A stretch of DNA of 64,000 nt, taken from the NCBI RefSeq assembly GCF_003611035.1, contig NZ_CP030033.1, positions 62,001-126,000 on the forward strand, given 5' to 3'. The translations under genes were made by a program, and so were the position numbers. The notes below the pieces were generated by a model. The model was given only the letters and a program-made list of their open reading frames with translations. It did no database searches and was not told where the DNA came from. The stretch is from Cryobacterium soli. Its GTDB lineage: Bacteria > Actinomycetota > Actinomycetes > Actinomycetales > Microbacteriaceae. How positions within the stretch are numbered: the stretch's first letter is position 1; every line of letters starts with the position of its first letter. Of the stretch, positions 16,957 through 25,647 are shown piece by piece.

Positions 16957-18000
16957 ATGCACAGCGATCGGGGGGCCGTGTCGCGTGTGCCCACCGGACT
17001 CATCGTCGGGGTGATCCTGGTTGCTCTGGCCTTCACCGTCCGAGCCCTGAGTCCGGCCTTCGAGGGCTGGGGACTCCCGGACCGCGCGCAGGACACCGTC
17101 ACGCTGGCGCTGAGCGTCATCATCGAATCCGCCCCGTTCGTCTTCCTCGGCATCCTGCTGTCGACCGTGGTGCAGGTATGGCTGCCGCACGGCTTCGTCA
17201 CCCGGTTCCTCCCACGCCAGCCGCTGCTTCGCCGCGCCTGTATCTCGCTCCTGGGCATGTTCTTCCCGGTCTGCGAGTGCGGCAATGTGCCCCTCGCCCG
17301 CGGCTTCATGGTCGGCGGGTTCACGGTGCCCGAGTCGATCACCTTCCTGCTCGCCGCGCCGATCCTCAACCCGATCACGATCATCACCACCCACCAGGCG
17401 TTCGGGTTCAGCGACGGGATCCTGATCACCCGCATCGTGGCAGGTTTCGTGATCGCCAACGTGATCGGCTGGCTCTACAGCCGCCACCCCGATCCCGACA
17501 GCCTGCTGACCCGCACCTTCTCGGCATCGTGCGCCCGTCCGGAGACGGCCGGGCACGACGAGCACGACGGCCACGGCCACGCCCCGGGCCCTCGTCAGGG
17601 GCGCGTCGAGAAATCGGTCGACCTGTTCACCCGGGAAACCGCCGTGATCATGCCCGCGCTCTTCGTCGGCTCGCTCATCGCGGCCCTCACCCAGGTCTTC
17701 GTGCCCCGGTCGGTGCTGCTGGCCCTGGGCAGCAACCCGGTCTGGTCGGTGTTGGCCATGATGGGGCTCGCCTTCATCGTGGCGGTCTGCTCCAATGTGG
17801 ATGCCTTCTTCGTCCTGTCGTTCGGCAGCACCTTCATGCCGGGCGGCATCGCCTCCTTCCTCACCTTCGGAGCCATGATCGACGTCAAGATGCTCGCCCT
17901 GATGCGCACCACCTTCACCACTCGCACCCTGGTGCAAATCACGGCCCTGGTGGCCCTCATGAGCGCCGCGGCCGGATTGTTGGTGAACTATGTCGCCTGA
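16957..18000 (+). CDS. UPF0718/DUF318-type permease
   Basis: The 347-residue membrane protein has two bundles of about four helices, characteristic of the DUF318/ArsP-like permeases. Each half carries a conserved Cys motif: CECGN at residues 106-110, and CSNVDAFF in the second half. The loop joining the halves is His/Asp-rich (HDEHDGHGH, about residues 200-209), suggesting metal contact. Homologues in Bacillus (YcgR) are paired with TIGR03943 proteins, as here. The transported substrate is unknown; metal or metalloid transport is only inferred. It heads a three-gene operon and overlaps the next gene by 11 bp. Confidence 0.88.
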   Translation: MHSDRGAVSRVPTGLIVGVILVALAFTVRALSPAFEGWGLPDRAQDTVTLALSVIIESAPFVFLGILLSTVVQVWLPHGFVTRFLPRQPLLRRACISLLGMFFPVCECGNVPLARGFMVGGFTVPESITFLLAAPILNPITIITTHQAFGFSDGILITRIVAGFVIANVIGWLYSRHPDPDSLLTRTFSASCARPETAGHDEHDGHGHAPGPRQGRVEKSVDLFTRETAVIMPALFVGSLIAALTQVFVPRSVLLALGSNPVWSVLAMMGLAFIVAVCSNVDAFFVLSFGSTFMPGGIASFLTFGAMIDVKMLALMRTTFTTRTLVQITALVALMSAAAGLLVNYVA

Positions 18001-18838
18001 TGCAGAGAAGACGTCCAGACGGATGCCCGGGCCCAACGATGCCGGGCTATCCGGAGCGGCGCCCGTGAGCGCTCGTCCCCTGAGCTCCGTTCCCGGCTAC
18101 CTGGCCGAACGGTGGCGCGGCATCGGCCTCAGTCTCGTCGTGGTGGTCGGCACCATCTGGCTCGGTGTTACCGGTCAACTGGGGCTTTACATCCATCCCC
18201 GGTACTTCGTCTTCACCGTCATCATGGCCGCGCTCGGGCTTCTGTTCGTGGTGGCGAGCTTCGTGGTGCGCACCCCAGCGGGTTCAGCTCCGCTGTCGGC
18301 CCGCCGCGGGGCGCTCGCCCTCACCGGCAGCGGGCTCCTGCTCACGATTGCCGCCGTCGCCGTGCTCGGCCTGCCTCCGGCCACGCTCACGAGCGCCACC
18401 GCGACCCAGCGTGAGGTGAACTCCGGCGGCCTCGACAGCGAAGCCTCGTCGAAGCAGGCCGCCGCCCTCGTGGGCACCGGAGATTACGAACGGCTGAGCG
18501 TGAAGGAATGGGTGTCGCTGCTGGCCCAATCGAGTGACCCCGGCCTGTACGCCGATAAGACGGCACGGGTCACCGGGTTCGTGCTGCCGGATACGTCGGA
18601 CCCCGACAATGTGTTCTATGTGGCCCGGTTCGTGGTCACCTGCTGCGCCGTGGACGCTCAACCCATCGGCCTGGCGGTCTACCAGCCGGGTTGGAAGGCG
18701 AGCTACGACACCGACGAGTGGGTCGAGGTGACGGGTACGTTCCGGCCCAACCCGAGCGTGCGATCGGCGGATGCGCTTGCCCTGCAACCCACCGACATCA
18801 CGCCCGTCGAGCAGCCGAGCGACCCGTATGTCTACTGA
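17990..18838 (+). CDS. TIGR03943/DUF1980 family permease partner
   Basis: The 282-residue protein begins with three hydrophobic segments (IGLSLVVVVGTIWLG, YFVFTVIMAALGLLFVVASFV, ALTGSGLLLTIAAVAVLGL). It continues into an exposed domain ending with the family block FVVTCCAVDAQPIGLAVY, where Cys218-Cys219 may bind metal. TIGR03943 proteins occur next to UPF0718 permeases and are thought to form a complex with them. The ATG at 17990 overlaps the permease stop by 11 bp; an in-frame GTG at 18066 is an alternative start. Confidence 0.87.
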   Translation: MSPDAEKTSRRMPGPNDAGLSGAAPVSARPLSSVPGYLAERWRGIGLSLVVVVGTIWLGVTGQLGLYIHPRYFVFTVIMAALGLLFVVASFVVRTPAGSAPLSARRGALALTGSGLLLTIAAVAVLGLPPATLTSATATQREVNSGGLDSEASSKQAAALVGTGDYERLSVKEWVSLLAQSSDPGLYADKTARVTGFVLPDTSDPDNVFYVARFVVTCCAVDAQPIGLAVYQPGWKASYDTDEWVEVTGTFRPNPSVRSADALALQPTDITPVEQPSDPYVY

Positions 18839-20264
18839 GCCGCCGGTCACCGCCGGCCCAGCGGATCCGGGCGGAGCGCGTCGATTCCGGCGCACTCTCG
18901 GGATCCTCCTGACTGGGCTGATCGTTCTGTGCCTTGCGCTCGTGGCGGTCAACCTGCTGAACGGCCCCCGGCTCACGGGATCCGACGTCGACACGACCGC
19001 CGTGGTCTCGGCCGCCGGGCAACGCCTGGTCCTCTCGACCAACCAACAGCTCGCAGACGTCAGCGCGGACCAGGTGGAGATCAGCCCGGCCAGTCCGGTC
19101 GACGTGCAGACCTCGAACGATTCCGTCGTCGTTGTCTTCCCCCAGCCGTTGGCCTACGACACCGAGTACACGGTCCGGGTCACCGACGTCACGGGAGCCT
19201 TCGGCGACCGGACCAGCGACCTGGCCGTGACCTTCCGCACCGGAGAGGCACCGCTCTTCATCCTCAGCCGGACGCCGGCGACCCCGGGGGAGTCGACCAA
19301 GGCTCCGGACCGCATCCTGCGCACCGCCGTCGGCTCGCCGCAGAGCACAGACGCCTTCACGGCGCCCTACATCCAGTCCTTCGTGCCGATGGGGGACGAA
19401 CTCGTGGTCGTCACCCTCGCCGACGATCTCAGCAGCCGGCTGAGTCTGGTGTCCGCCGACGGGCAAGCCGCCGAACTCACCCTGCCCGGCACCGGCACGG
19501 TAGAGGACCTGCAGGCCTCGGCGTCGTCCAGCACCGTCGGGTTCCGGTTCAGCAGCGCGCCGGGCGCCGCCGGCACCGTGTACGACAACACCCTGTTCCT
19601 GCTCGACCTCACCCGCGGCACTGTCGACACCGTGGGGGGCCTGGACGGAAAGCCCATCCAGGCCATCGCCTGGGGATTCATGCCGGCCCGGCCAGAGCTC
19701 GTCGCGCAACTCTTCGACACCACCCTCTTGCTCGTCGACCCGCGCACCGACACCGCCCCCATCCCGATCGGGCAATTTCCCAATCTCAACGCCTTCGCGC
19801 CCGACGGAGTCCGCATCGCGGTCTCCGATCAGGGCAGCCAGTACATCCTGGACCTCTCGACGGGCTCTGAGGCCGCGATAGTGCCCCAGGACGTGGCCGG
19901 GACCACCCCGTACACGGCGGAGCTGCGCTTCCTCACCGGGGGAGAAGGATACGTGCAGCGGGTGGCCGAATTCGACCAGGCGACCGGCCGCGTGCGGCAG
20001 TACCTCACCCTCGTCACCGGCGACCCTGCCGCGCCCACCAGCCGGGTCGTCTACGAGCCGGTGCTGCCCAACGAGACCATCTTGGGCTTCGTGATCTCGC
20101 CGAACGACCAGTATCTGGCGATCCAGACCGTGCCCAACAGCCAGACCCAGATCAGCGATGACTACCCCGTCGGAGCGCAGGCGACCACGGCGACGACGAT
20201 CATCGTCGACCTGGCGACGGGTGCGATCAGTCGCAGCATCGTAGGGATCGACGCCATCTGGTGA
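18828..20264 (+). CDS. Membrane-anchored protein with Ig-like (SbsA type) and propeller-like regions
   Basis: The 478-residue protein has a single N-terminal membrane helix (ILLTGLIVLCLALVAVNLL, about residues 23-41) and a long extracytoplasmic part. Residues about 55-145 resemble a bacterial Ig-like SbsA domain (PLAYDTEYTVRVTDVTGAFGD). The remaining 330 residues contain repeated strand motifs such as LSLVSADG, LFLLDLTRG, LLLVDPRTD and QYILDLSTG, suggesting a beta-propeller. The ATG overlaps the TIGR03943 gene by 11 bp, the same overlap as at the previous junction, so it belongs to the same system. Its function is not known. Confidence 0.7.
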   Translation: MSTEPPVTAGPADPGGARRFRRTLGILLTGLIVLCLALVAVNLLNGPRLTGSDVDTTAVVSAAGQRLVLSTNQQLADVSADQVEISPASPVDVQTSNDSVVVVFPQPLAYDTEYTVRVTDVTGAFGDRTSDLAVTFRTGEAPLFILSRTPATPGESTKAPDRILRTAVGSPQSTDAFTAPYIQSFVPMGDELVVVTLADDLSSRLSLVSADGQAAELTLPGTGTVEDLQASASSSTVGFRFSSAPGAAGTVYDNTLFLLDLTRGTVDTVGGLDGKPIQAIAWGFMPARPELVAQLFDTTLLLVDPRTDTAPIPIGQFPNLNAFAPDGVRIAVSDQGSQYILDLSTGSEAAIVPQDVAGTTPYTAELRFLTGGEGYVQRVAEFDQATGRVRQYLTLVTGDPAAPTSRVVYEPVLPNETILGFVISPNDQYLAIQTVPNSQTQISDDYPVGAQATTATTIIVDLATGAISRSIVGIDAIW

Positions 20265-20320
20265 CGCCCCACAGCCTGGTGATGCCCGGATACTCGGTGA
20301 CACCGCCAGACGGTGCCGCC

Positions 20321-20596
20321 TCAGGGCCTCGAACGGCGTTCGCGCCCGCTCACGCGCAGGCCGCTGGCCCGCAAGCGGGTGACCAGTCCGCGGAAGTCCA
20401 CGGGTTCGGCTCCCGCGGCCACCAGGCTGTCGTAGCGGGCCTGCGGCACGTCGTAGTGGTCCAGGTCGAACCCGCGGCGGGGGATACCCTGAGCAGAGGC
20501 GAAGGCGTGCAACTCCTCGAGGGATGAATCGCTCACCAGGTGCGACCAGAGCGTTCCGTGGGCCGGCCAGGCAGGCTGGTCGATCAGTATGCTCAT
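20321..20596 (-). CDS. DUF4031 family protein
   Basis: The 91-residue protein starts MSILIDQPAWPAHGTLWSHL and continues with LEELHAFASAQGIPRRGFDLDHYDVP, a pattern of the small DUF4031 family. The ATG at 20596 is preferred to the longer frame because homologues start with this hydrophobic strand. The function is unknown. It is transcribed away from the rplU promoter and converges on the Ig-like protein gene. Confidence 0.8.
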   Translation of the reverse strand: MSILIDQPAWPAHGTLWSHLVSDSSLEELHAFASAQGIPRRGFDLDHYDVPQARYDSLVAAGAEPVDFRGLVTRLRASGLRVSGRERRSRP

Positions 20597-20661
20597 TCTG
20601 AAAGTGTAGGGACTGAATCGCCGGCCGGAAGACCCGGCGCGACACACCCCCGCCCAATGGT

Positions 20662-20690
20662 TTGACCGGGGCTATCCGATCCGCTAAAGT
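20662..20690 (+). promoter_or_regulatory. Promoter of the rplU-rpmA operon
   Basis: TTGACC (20662-20667) and TAAAGT (20685-20690) are separated by exactly 17 bp, the best sigma-70-like pair in the window. Transcription from about 20697 gives a leader of about 137 nt before the rplU GTG. Confidence 0.75.
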
Positions 20691-20713
20691 CGAGTGTTGG
20701 TGTGCGGAGGACT

Positions 20714-20779
20714 ATGTCCACGCAACGCCCAAGGTTTTCTGAAGTGAGATGGTCCGACTTGGTCCATTCGCACCAGTGA
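20714..20779 (+). other. Possible upstream ORF in the rplU leader (21 aa)
   Basis: Inside the rplU leader, GGAGG (20706-20710) stands three bases before an ATG that opens a 21-codon frame ending at TGA 20777-20779. The predicted peptide begins MSTQRPRF. The start lies in a small inverted repeat (GGAC-TAT-GTCC). The short spacing and the hairpin leave open whether it is translated; the segment may instead be a structured L21-binding leader. Confidence 0.35.
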
Positions 20780-20833
20780 CTTTCCATCATAGGAATCGGA
20801 GCCCCCGGGGTTCCCCAGAGATAGGTACGTAAA

Positions 20834-21142
20834 GTGGTTTACGCAGTTGTGCGCGCCGGTGGGCGGCAGGAGAAGGTAGAGGTCGGGACCATCGTAACGA
20901 TGGACCGAATCAAGGCTGACAAGGACGGCAACGTCGAGCTGGCCGCCGTGCTTCTCGTCGACGGCGACAAGATCACCTCTGACTCGACGTCGCTGGCCAA
21001 CGTCAAGGTCACCGCCGAGGTCCTCAACGACCTTCGCGGCCCGAAGATCGTCATCCAGAAGTTCAAGAACAAGACCGGTTACAAGAAGCGTCAGGGGCAC
21101 CGTCAGGAGCTCACTCGCGTTCAGGTCACCGGCATCGCCTAA
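20834..21142 (+). CDS. rplU: 50S ribosomal protein bL21
   Basis: The 102-residue protein has the bL21 pattern: [16 protein letters not shown] at the N-terminus and the C-terminal [21 protein letters not shown], which contacts 23S rRNA. The start is GTG. It is the first gene of the rplU-rpmA operon behind a strong promoter and a 137-nt leader. The partner rpmA follows after 19 bp. Confidence 0.97.
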   Translation: MVYAVVRAGGRQEKVEVGTIVTMDRIKADKDGNVELAAVLLVDGDKITSDSTSLANVKVTAEVLNDLRGPKIVIQKFKNKTGYKKRQGHRQELTRVQVTGIA

Positions 21143-21161
21143 GGCCTGAGGAGAAGAACAA

Positions 21162-21419
21162 ATGGCACACAAAAAAGGCGCGAGTTCCACTCGCAACGGT
21201 CGTGACTCCAACGCACAGCGCCTCGGCGTGAAGCGCTTCGGCGGTCAGGTTGTCGGCGCGGGCGAGATCATCGTCCGTCAGCGTGGCACCCACTTCCACC
21301 CCGGCGTCAACGTCGGCCGTGGCGGCGACGACACCCTCTTCGCCCTCGAAGCCGGCTCGGTCGAGTTCGGTGCAAAGGGTGGCCGCAAGGTCGTCAACAT
21401 CGTGGTAGCTGCCGCTTAG
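21162..21419 (+). CDS. rpmA: 50S ribosomal protein bL27
   Basis: The 85-residue protein begins [17 protein letters not shown], the conserved N-terminal arm that reaches the peptidyl transferase centre, followed by the [10 protein letters not shown] and [10 protein letters not shown] blocks. The arm starts directly at the mature form, without the cleaved N-terminal extension seen in Firmicutes. The ribosome site GGAGAAG lies just upstream. An intrinsic terminator follows before obgE. Confidence 0.97.
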   Translation: MAHKKGASSTRNGRDSNAQRLGVKRFGGQVVGAGEIIVRQRGTHFHPGVNVGRGGDDTLFALEAGSVEFGAKGGRKVVNIVVAAA

Positions 21420-21440
21420 GCATCCACACAGCTTTTCAGC

Positions 21441-21480
21441 ATGAGGGCGGGCTTCGGCTCGTCCTCATGTTTGTTTTTAT
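21441..21480 (+). terminator. Intrinsic terminator between rpmA and obgE
   Basis: A 12-bp stem (21441-21452 with 21457-21468, two G-T pairs) closes on a TTCG tetraloop and is followed by GTTTGTTTTTAT. This is a classic Rho-independent terminator, 21 bp after the rpmA stop and 24 bp before the obgE ATG. It should reduce transcription into obgE unless it is attenuated. Confidence 0.88.
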
Positions 21481-21503
21481 CGCCACCTGAAAGGGGCATT
21501 CCC

Positions 21504-23087
21504 ATGGCCACGTTCGTTGACCAAGTCACGCTGCATCTGCGAGCGGGCAACGGAGGAAACGGTTGTGTCTCGGTCAAACGCGAGAAGTTCAAGCCTCTCG
21601 CCGGCCCCGATGGCGGAAACGGCGGCAACGGTGGTGACATCGTCCTCGTGGCCGACCCGCAGGTCACCACCCTCCTGTCCTTCCACCGGTCCCCGCACCG
21701 CAGCTCCGCCAACGGCGGACCCGGCATGGGCGACCACCGCAACGGCTACAGCAGCGACATCATCGAGCTGCCGGTGCCGCTGGGCACCGTGGTCAAGGAC
21801 GCCGAGGGCAACGAACTCGCCGACATGACGGAGCCCGGCTACCGCATCGTCGTCGCGCCCGGCGGACAGGGCGGGCTCGGCAACGCCGCCCTCGCGTCGA
21901 CCAAGCGCAAGGCCCCCGGTTTCGCCTTGCTCGGCACCTACGGCTATGAGGGTGACGTCTACCTCGAGCTGAAGACCGTGGCGGATGTGGCCCTGGTCGG
22001 CTACCCGTCGGCGGGAAAGTCCAGCCTCATCGCGGCGATCTCCGCCGCGCGGCCCAAGATCGCCGACTACCCTTTCACGACCCTGCAGCCCAACCTCGGT
22101 GTCGTCGATGCCGGTGAGGTGCGCTACACCGTCGCCGACGTTCCGGGACTGATCGAGGGCGCCAGCGAGGGCAAGGGCCTTGGTCTCGAGTTCCTGCGCC
22201 ACGTGGAGCGTTGCACCGCACTGCTGCACGTGCTCGACTGCGCCACGCTCGACCCCGGTCGCGACCCGATCAGCGACCTCGACATCATCCTCGGCGAGCT
22301 TGCCGCGTACCCGGTCCCCGAGGGCCAGACGCCGCTGCTCGAACGCCCGCAGCTGATCGCCCTGAACAAGATCGACGTCCCAGAGGGCCGGGAGCTCGCC
22401 GCCTTCGTCAAGGCCGAGTTGGAGGAGCGCGGCTACCGCGTCTTCGAGATCTCCACGGTCAGCCACGAGGGACTGCGCCAGCTCAACTTCGCCCTGGCCG
22501 AGACCGTTGAAGCCGGCCGTCTCAGCAGTGCAGAGGCCGCCGCGCTCAAGCCCCGCATCGTCATCCGGCCCAAGGCCGTCGACGACAGCGGCTTCATCGT
22601 GCGCGTCGAAGGCGGATCGTTCGGCAACATCTTCCGCATCCTCGGCGCCAAGCCTGAGCGCTGGGTACAGCAGACGGACTTCAAGAACGACGAAGCCGTC
22701 GGCTTCCTCGCCGACCGCCTGGCGAAGCTCGGCACCGAGGACGAACTGTTCAAGGCCGGTGCCGTGGCCGGCTCGACCGTTGTGATCGGCCCGGGCGACG
22801 GGATGATCTTCGACTGGGAGCCCACCCTCACCTCAACCGCCGAGCTGATCACCGCCCCGCGCGGAACCGACAGCCGGATGGACGACTCCAAGCGCCGCAC
22901 CAGCAACGAACGTCGCGAGGAATACCTCAAGCGCATGGACGCCAAGTCCGCTGCCCGGGCCGAACTCATCCGCGAGCGCGAGGCCGGCATGTGGTCGACC
23001 GGTGAAGAAGAGTACAACGCCGGCGAAGGCGTCGTGACCGAGAACAACGCCGCCCGTCGCCGCACCAAGGAGGGCGACTCCGAGTGA
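21504..23087 (+). CDS. obgE: GTPase Obg/CgtA
   Basis: The 527-residue GTPase works in 50S ribosome assembly and the stringent response. The glycine-rich Obg domain (residues 1-157; [17 protein letters not shown]) is followed by the G domain with [10 protein letters not shown] (G1), [10 protein letters not shown] (G3) and NKID (G4). An OCT domain and a charged C-terminal tail complete it, as usual in Actinobacteria. The ATG at 21504 has AAGGGG upstream; the longer frame would include the terminator. The GTG of proB overlaps its stop codon by four bases. Confidence 0.97.
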   Translation: MATFVDQVTLHLRAGNGGNGCVSVKREKFKPLAGPDGGNGGNGGDIVLVADPQVTTLLSFHRSPHRSSANGGPGMGDHRNGYSSDIIELPVPLGTVVKDAEGNELADMTEPGYRIVVAPGGQGGLGNAALASTKRKAPGFALLGTYGYEGDVYLELKTVADVALVGYPSAGKSSLIAAISAARPKIADYPFTTLQPNLGVVDAGEVRYTVADVPGLIEGASEGKGLGLEFLRHVERCTALLHVLDCATLDPGRDPISDLDIILGELAAYPVPEGQTPLLERPQLIALNKIDVPEGRELAAFVKAELEERGYRVFEISTVSHEGLRQLNFALAETVEAGRLSSAEAAALKPRIVIRPKAVDDSGFIVRVEGGSFGNIFRILGAKPERWVQQTDFKNDEAVGFLADRLAKLGTEDELFKAGAVAGSTVVIGPGDGMIFDWEPTLTSTAELITAPRGTDSRMDDSKRRTSNERREEYLKRMDAKSAARAELIREREAGMWSTGEEEYNAGEGVVTENNAARRRTKEGDSE

Positions 23088-23932
23088 CCGATGGAGGGGT
23101 GAGTGGCGCCACACGGCGCCGCCTGGAGCGTAGCGGCATCGCCACGGCCAGACGCATCGTCGTCAAGGTCGGATCGTCGTCGATCAGCGGCGCCAACGTC
23201 GGCCAGATCGCACCCCTCGTCGACGCCCTCGCCACGGCCCACGGGCGCGGCGCCGAGGTAGTCCTGGTCTCCTCCGGCGCCATCGCCACGGGCATGCCCT
23301 ACCTGCAGCTCGACGAGCGCCCCACCGATCTCGCGACCCAGCAGGCCGCGGCGTCGGTGGGTCAGAACCTCCTCATCTTCCGGTACCAGGACAGCCTCGA
23401 CCGGTACGACATCATCGCGGGCCAGGTGCTGCTCACGGCCGGAGACCTCGAGAACGCGTCGCCGCGCAGCAATGCCCAGCGCGCCATGGAACGCCTGCTC
23501 GGGCTGCGCATCCTGCCCATCGTGAACGAGAACGACACCGTCGCCACCCACGAGATCCGGTTCGGCGACAACGACAGGCTCGCCGCCCTCGTGGCCACCC
23601 TGGTGAAGGCCGACCTGCTCGTGCTGCTCAGCGACGTGGATGCCCTGTACACCCGGCCGCCGCACCTGCCCGGTGCCGAGCGCATCGACCATGTGGCCGT
23701 GGGCGACACCCTGCCCGGTGTGGAGTTCGGCGCCTCGCTGTCCGGAGTGGGCACTGGAGGCGCCGGCACCAAGGTGTCCGCCGCCCGGATCGCCCAGGAT
23801 GCCGGAACCGCCGTGCTCGTGACCTCGACGGCGCTCGTCGCCGAGGCGCTCAGGGGAGAGAAGATCGGCACCTGGTTCGAGCCGGCCGAGCCCGGTCTGG
23901 GCGGACGCACCGTCGCACACGAGCTGCCCTAA
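23084..23932 (+). CDS. proB: Glutamate 5-kinase, short form without PUA domain
   Basis: The 282-residue amino-acid kinase phosphorylates glutamate in the first step of proline synthesis. [10 protein letters not shown] begins the nucleotide-binding fold, and [25 protein letters not shown] and [15 protein letters not shown] are the substrate and phosphate motifs. The chain ends soon after the kinase domain, so the C-terminal PUA domain found in the E. coli enzyme (367 residues) is absent. GTG 23084 overlaps the obgE stop; GTG 23099 is another possible start. proA follows after nine bases. Confidence 0.94.
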   Translation: MTDGGVSGATRRRLERSGIATARRIVVKVGSSSISGANVGQIAPLVDALATAHGRGAEVVLVSSGAIATGMPYLQLDERPTDLATQQAAASVGQNLLIFRYQDSLDRYDIIAGQVLLTAGDLENASPRSNAQRAMERLLGLRILPIVNENDTVATHEIRFGDNDRLAALVATLVKADLLVLLSDVDALYTRPPHLPGAERIDHVAVGDTLPGVEFGASLSGVGTGGAGTKVSAARIAQDAGTAVLVTSTALVAEALRGEKIGTWFEPAEPGLGGRTVAHELP

Positions 23933-23935
23933 ACT
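23930..23935 (+). promoter_or_regulatory. Candidate -10 element for a leaderless proA transcript
   Basis: TAAACT overlaps the proB stop and ends exactly six bases before the proA ATG at 23942. No clear ribosome site is present. This would give proA its own leaderless transcript besides read-through from proB. Confidence 0.45.
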
Positions 23936-23941
23936 AGGGGC

Positions 23942-25300
23942 ATGTCGCAGACCCGCCCCGTCGCCCTGCCGTCCACCGAGGACAAGGCGGGGACCGCGCC
24001 AGACGCTGTGCCATCCGAGGCTGTGCCATCCGATGCTGTGCCCGCGGACACGGATGACGGCCTCACCGCTCTGCTCAGCTCCGCACGCCAGGCCTCGCTG
24101 TCCCTCGCCTCAGCGCCCACGCAGGTGAAGAATCGCGCCCTGCGCGGCATCGCCCAAGCCCTCCGCGACAACGTCGCCGGTATCGTCGCGGCCAACGCCG
24201 CCGACCTGGCCGTCGGGGTCGTGAACGGCCTGAGTGCGGCCCTACTGGACCGGCTGACCTTGGATGAGACCCGCATCCGCTCTCTCGCCGACGCCGTGGC
24301 CGAGATCGAATTGCTCACCGACCCTGTCGGCGAGGTGGTGCGCGGCAGCAGCCTGCCCAACGGCGTCAAGATCAGCCAGGTGCGCGTGCCGTTCGGTGTG
24401 GTCGGTGTCATCTACGAGGCCCGGCCCAATGTGACCGTCGACATCGCCGCCCTGGCGCTCAAGAGCGGTAACGCAGCGGTGCTCCGCGGCGGATCTGCTG
24501 CTGAGAACTCGAACCGGGTTCTGGTGGGGCTGATTCAACGGGCCCTGGTCGAGGCTGGGCTGCCGGGGGAGTCCGTGCAGACCATCGACCCCTACGGACG
24601 CGACGGCGCCACCCGCCTCATGCGGGCCCGCGGACTCGTGGATGTCCTGATTCCCCGCGGCAGTGCCGGGCTGATCCAAGCGGTCGTGACCGAATCCACC
24701 GTGCCCGTCATCGAAACCGGGGCCGGAGTCGTGCACATCTTCCTCGACGACTCCGCGAATCTCGAGTGGGCCACGGACATCGTGCACAACGCAAAGGTGC
24801 AGCGACCCAGCGTCTGCAACGCCGTCGAGACCGTGCTCGTGCACGAGGCCGCAGCGACCCGGCTCCTGCCGACGGTGCTGGGCAGGCTCGCCGAGGCGGG
24901 CGTGACCATTCACGGGGATGCTGCGGTGCGCGAGGTGTTCCCGGCCGCGGTGCCGGCTACCGAGGAAGACTGGGCCACCGAGTACATGAGCCTTGACGTG
25001 TCCGTGGCGGTGGTCGCCGACCTCGACGAGGCGATCGCACACATTCGGCGCTATTCCACTGGGCACACCGAGTCCATCATCACCAACGACATCGTCAACG
25101 CCGAGCGCTTTCTGGGCGAGGTCGACTCCGCGGCCGTGATGGTGAACGCCTCGACACGGTTCACCGACGGCGGCGAGTTCGGCTTCGGCGCCGAGGTCGG
25201 CATCTCCACGCAGAAACTGCACGCACGGGGGCCCATGGGCCTGCCCGAACTCACGAGCACCAAATGGATCGTGCGCGGAACCGGCCAGATCCGGTCCTAG
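23942..25300 (+). CDS. proA: Glutamate-5-semialdehyde dehydrogenase (gamma-glutamyl phosphate reductase)
   Basis: The 452-residue enzyme reduces gamma-glutamyl phosphate with NADPH, the second step of proline synthesis. The dehydrogenase core contains VRVPFGVVGVIYEARPNVT, a catalytic Cys292 in SVCNAVETVLVHE, and the C-terminal FGFGAEVGISTQKLHARGPMGL. The first 35 residues are an unusual low-complexity extension in which AVPS is repeated, encoded by short direct repeats. The core starts with the expected SARQASLSLA helix. Confidence 0.95.
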   Translation: MSQTRPVALPSTEDKAGTAPDAVPSEAVPSDAVPADTDDGLTALLSSARQASLSLASAPTQVKNRALRGIAQALRDNVAGIVAANAADLAVGVVNGLSAALLDRLTLDETRIRSLADAVAEIELLTDPVGEVVRGSSLPNGVKISQVRVPFGVVGVIYEARPNVTVDIAALALKSGNAAVLRGGSAAENSNRVLVGLIQRALVEAGLPGESVQTIDPYGRDGATRLMRARGLVDVLIPRGSAGLIQAVVTESTVPVIETGAGVVHIFLDDSANLEWATDIVHNAKVQRPSVCNAVETVLVHEAAATRLLPTVLGRLAEAGVTIHGDAAVREVFPAAVPATEEDWATEYMSLDVSVAVVADLDEAIAHIRRYSTGHTESIITNDIVNAERFLGEVDSAAVMVNASTRFTDGGEFGFGAEVGISTQKLHARGPMGLPELTSTKWIVRGTGQIRS

Positions 25301-25426
25301 GACGTCGTCGACGCACCCCTGGCTCCGCTCCCTGGCCGGGCGGGTCGCCCCGCTAGACTGGTCCCGGTACCGGTGCCGCCCGTCGCGGCTTCCGACTGAC
25401 ACCACGCTTCCCCGAACGGAGATTCC

Positions 25427-25633
25427 ATGTTGTTCCTGACCGCTGTCCTGGCCGAGGTCGAGCACGCCCAACTGCCCGTGCCCACGTGGGTCTACGGCCT
25501 GGTGGCCCTCGTGGTCTTCGCGGCGCTCGGTTTCGTCCTGTGGAGCTTCCGCGACGTCGCCAACCGCCACAGCGCCAAGGCCAACGCGTACGCGGCAGCC
25601 CACGGTGGCGCGTCCAGCCACGGCGGCCACTAA
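25427..25633 (+). CDS. Small membrane protein of unknown function
   Basis: The 68-residue protein has one hydrophobic helix ([20 protein letters not shown], about residues 24-43) and a cytoplasmic His/Ala/Gly-rich tail ([10 protein letters not shown]). It lies between proA and nadD, 14 bp before the nadD start. A candidate -10 (TAGACT, 25354-25359) and GGAG upstream of the ATG support a separate start. A small gene of this type at this place is common in related genomes, but its role is unknown. Confidence 0.75.
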   Translation: MLFLTAVLAEVEHAQLPVPTWVYGLVALVVFAALGFVLWSFRDVANRHSAKANAYAAAHGGASSHGGH

Positions 25634-25647
25634 CCGAACCGCCGACA

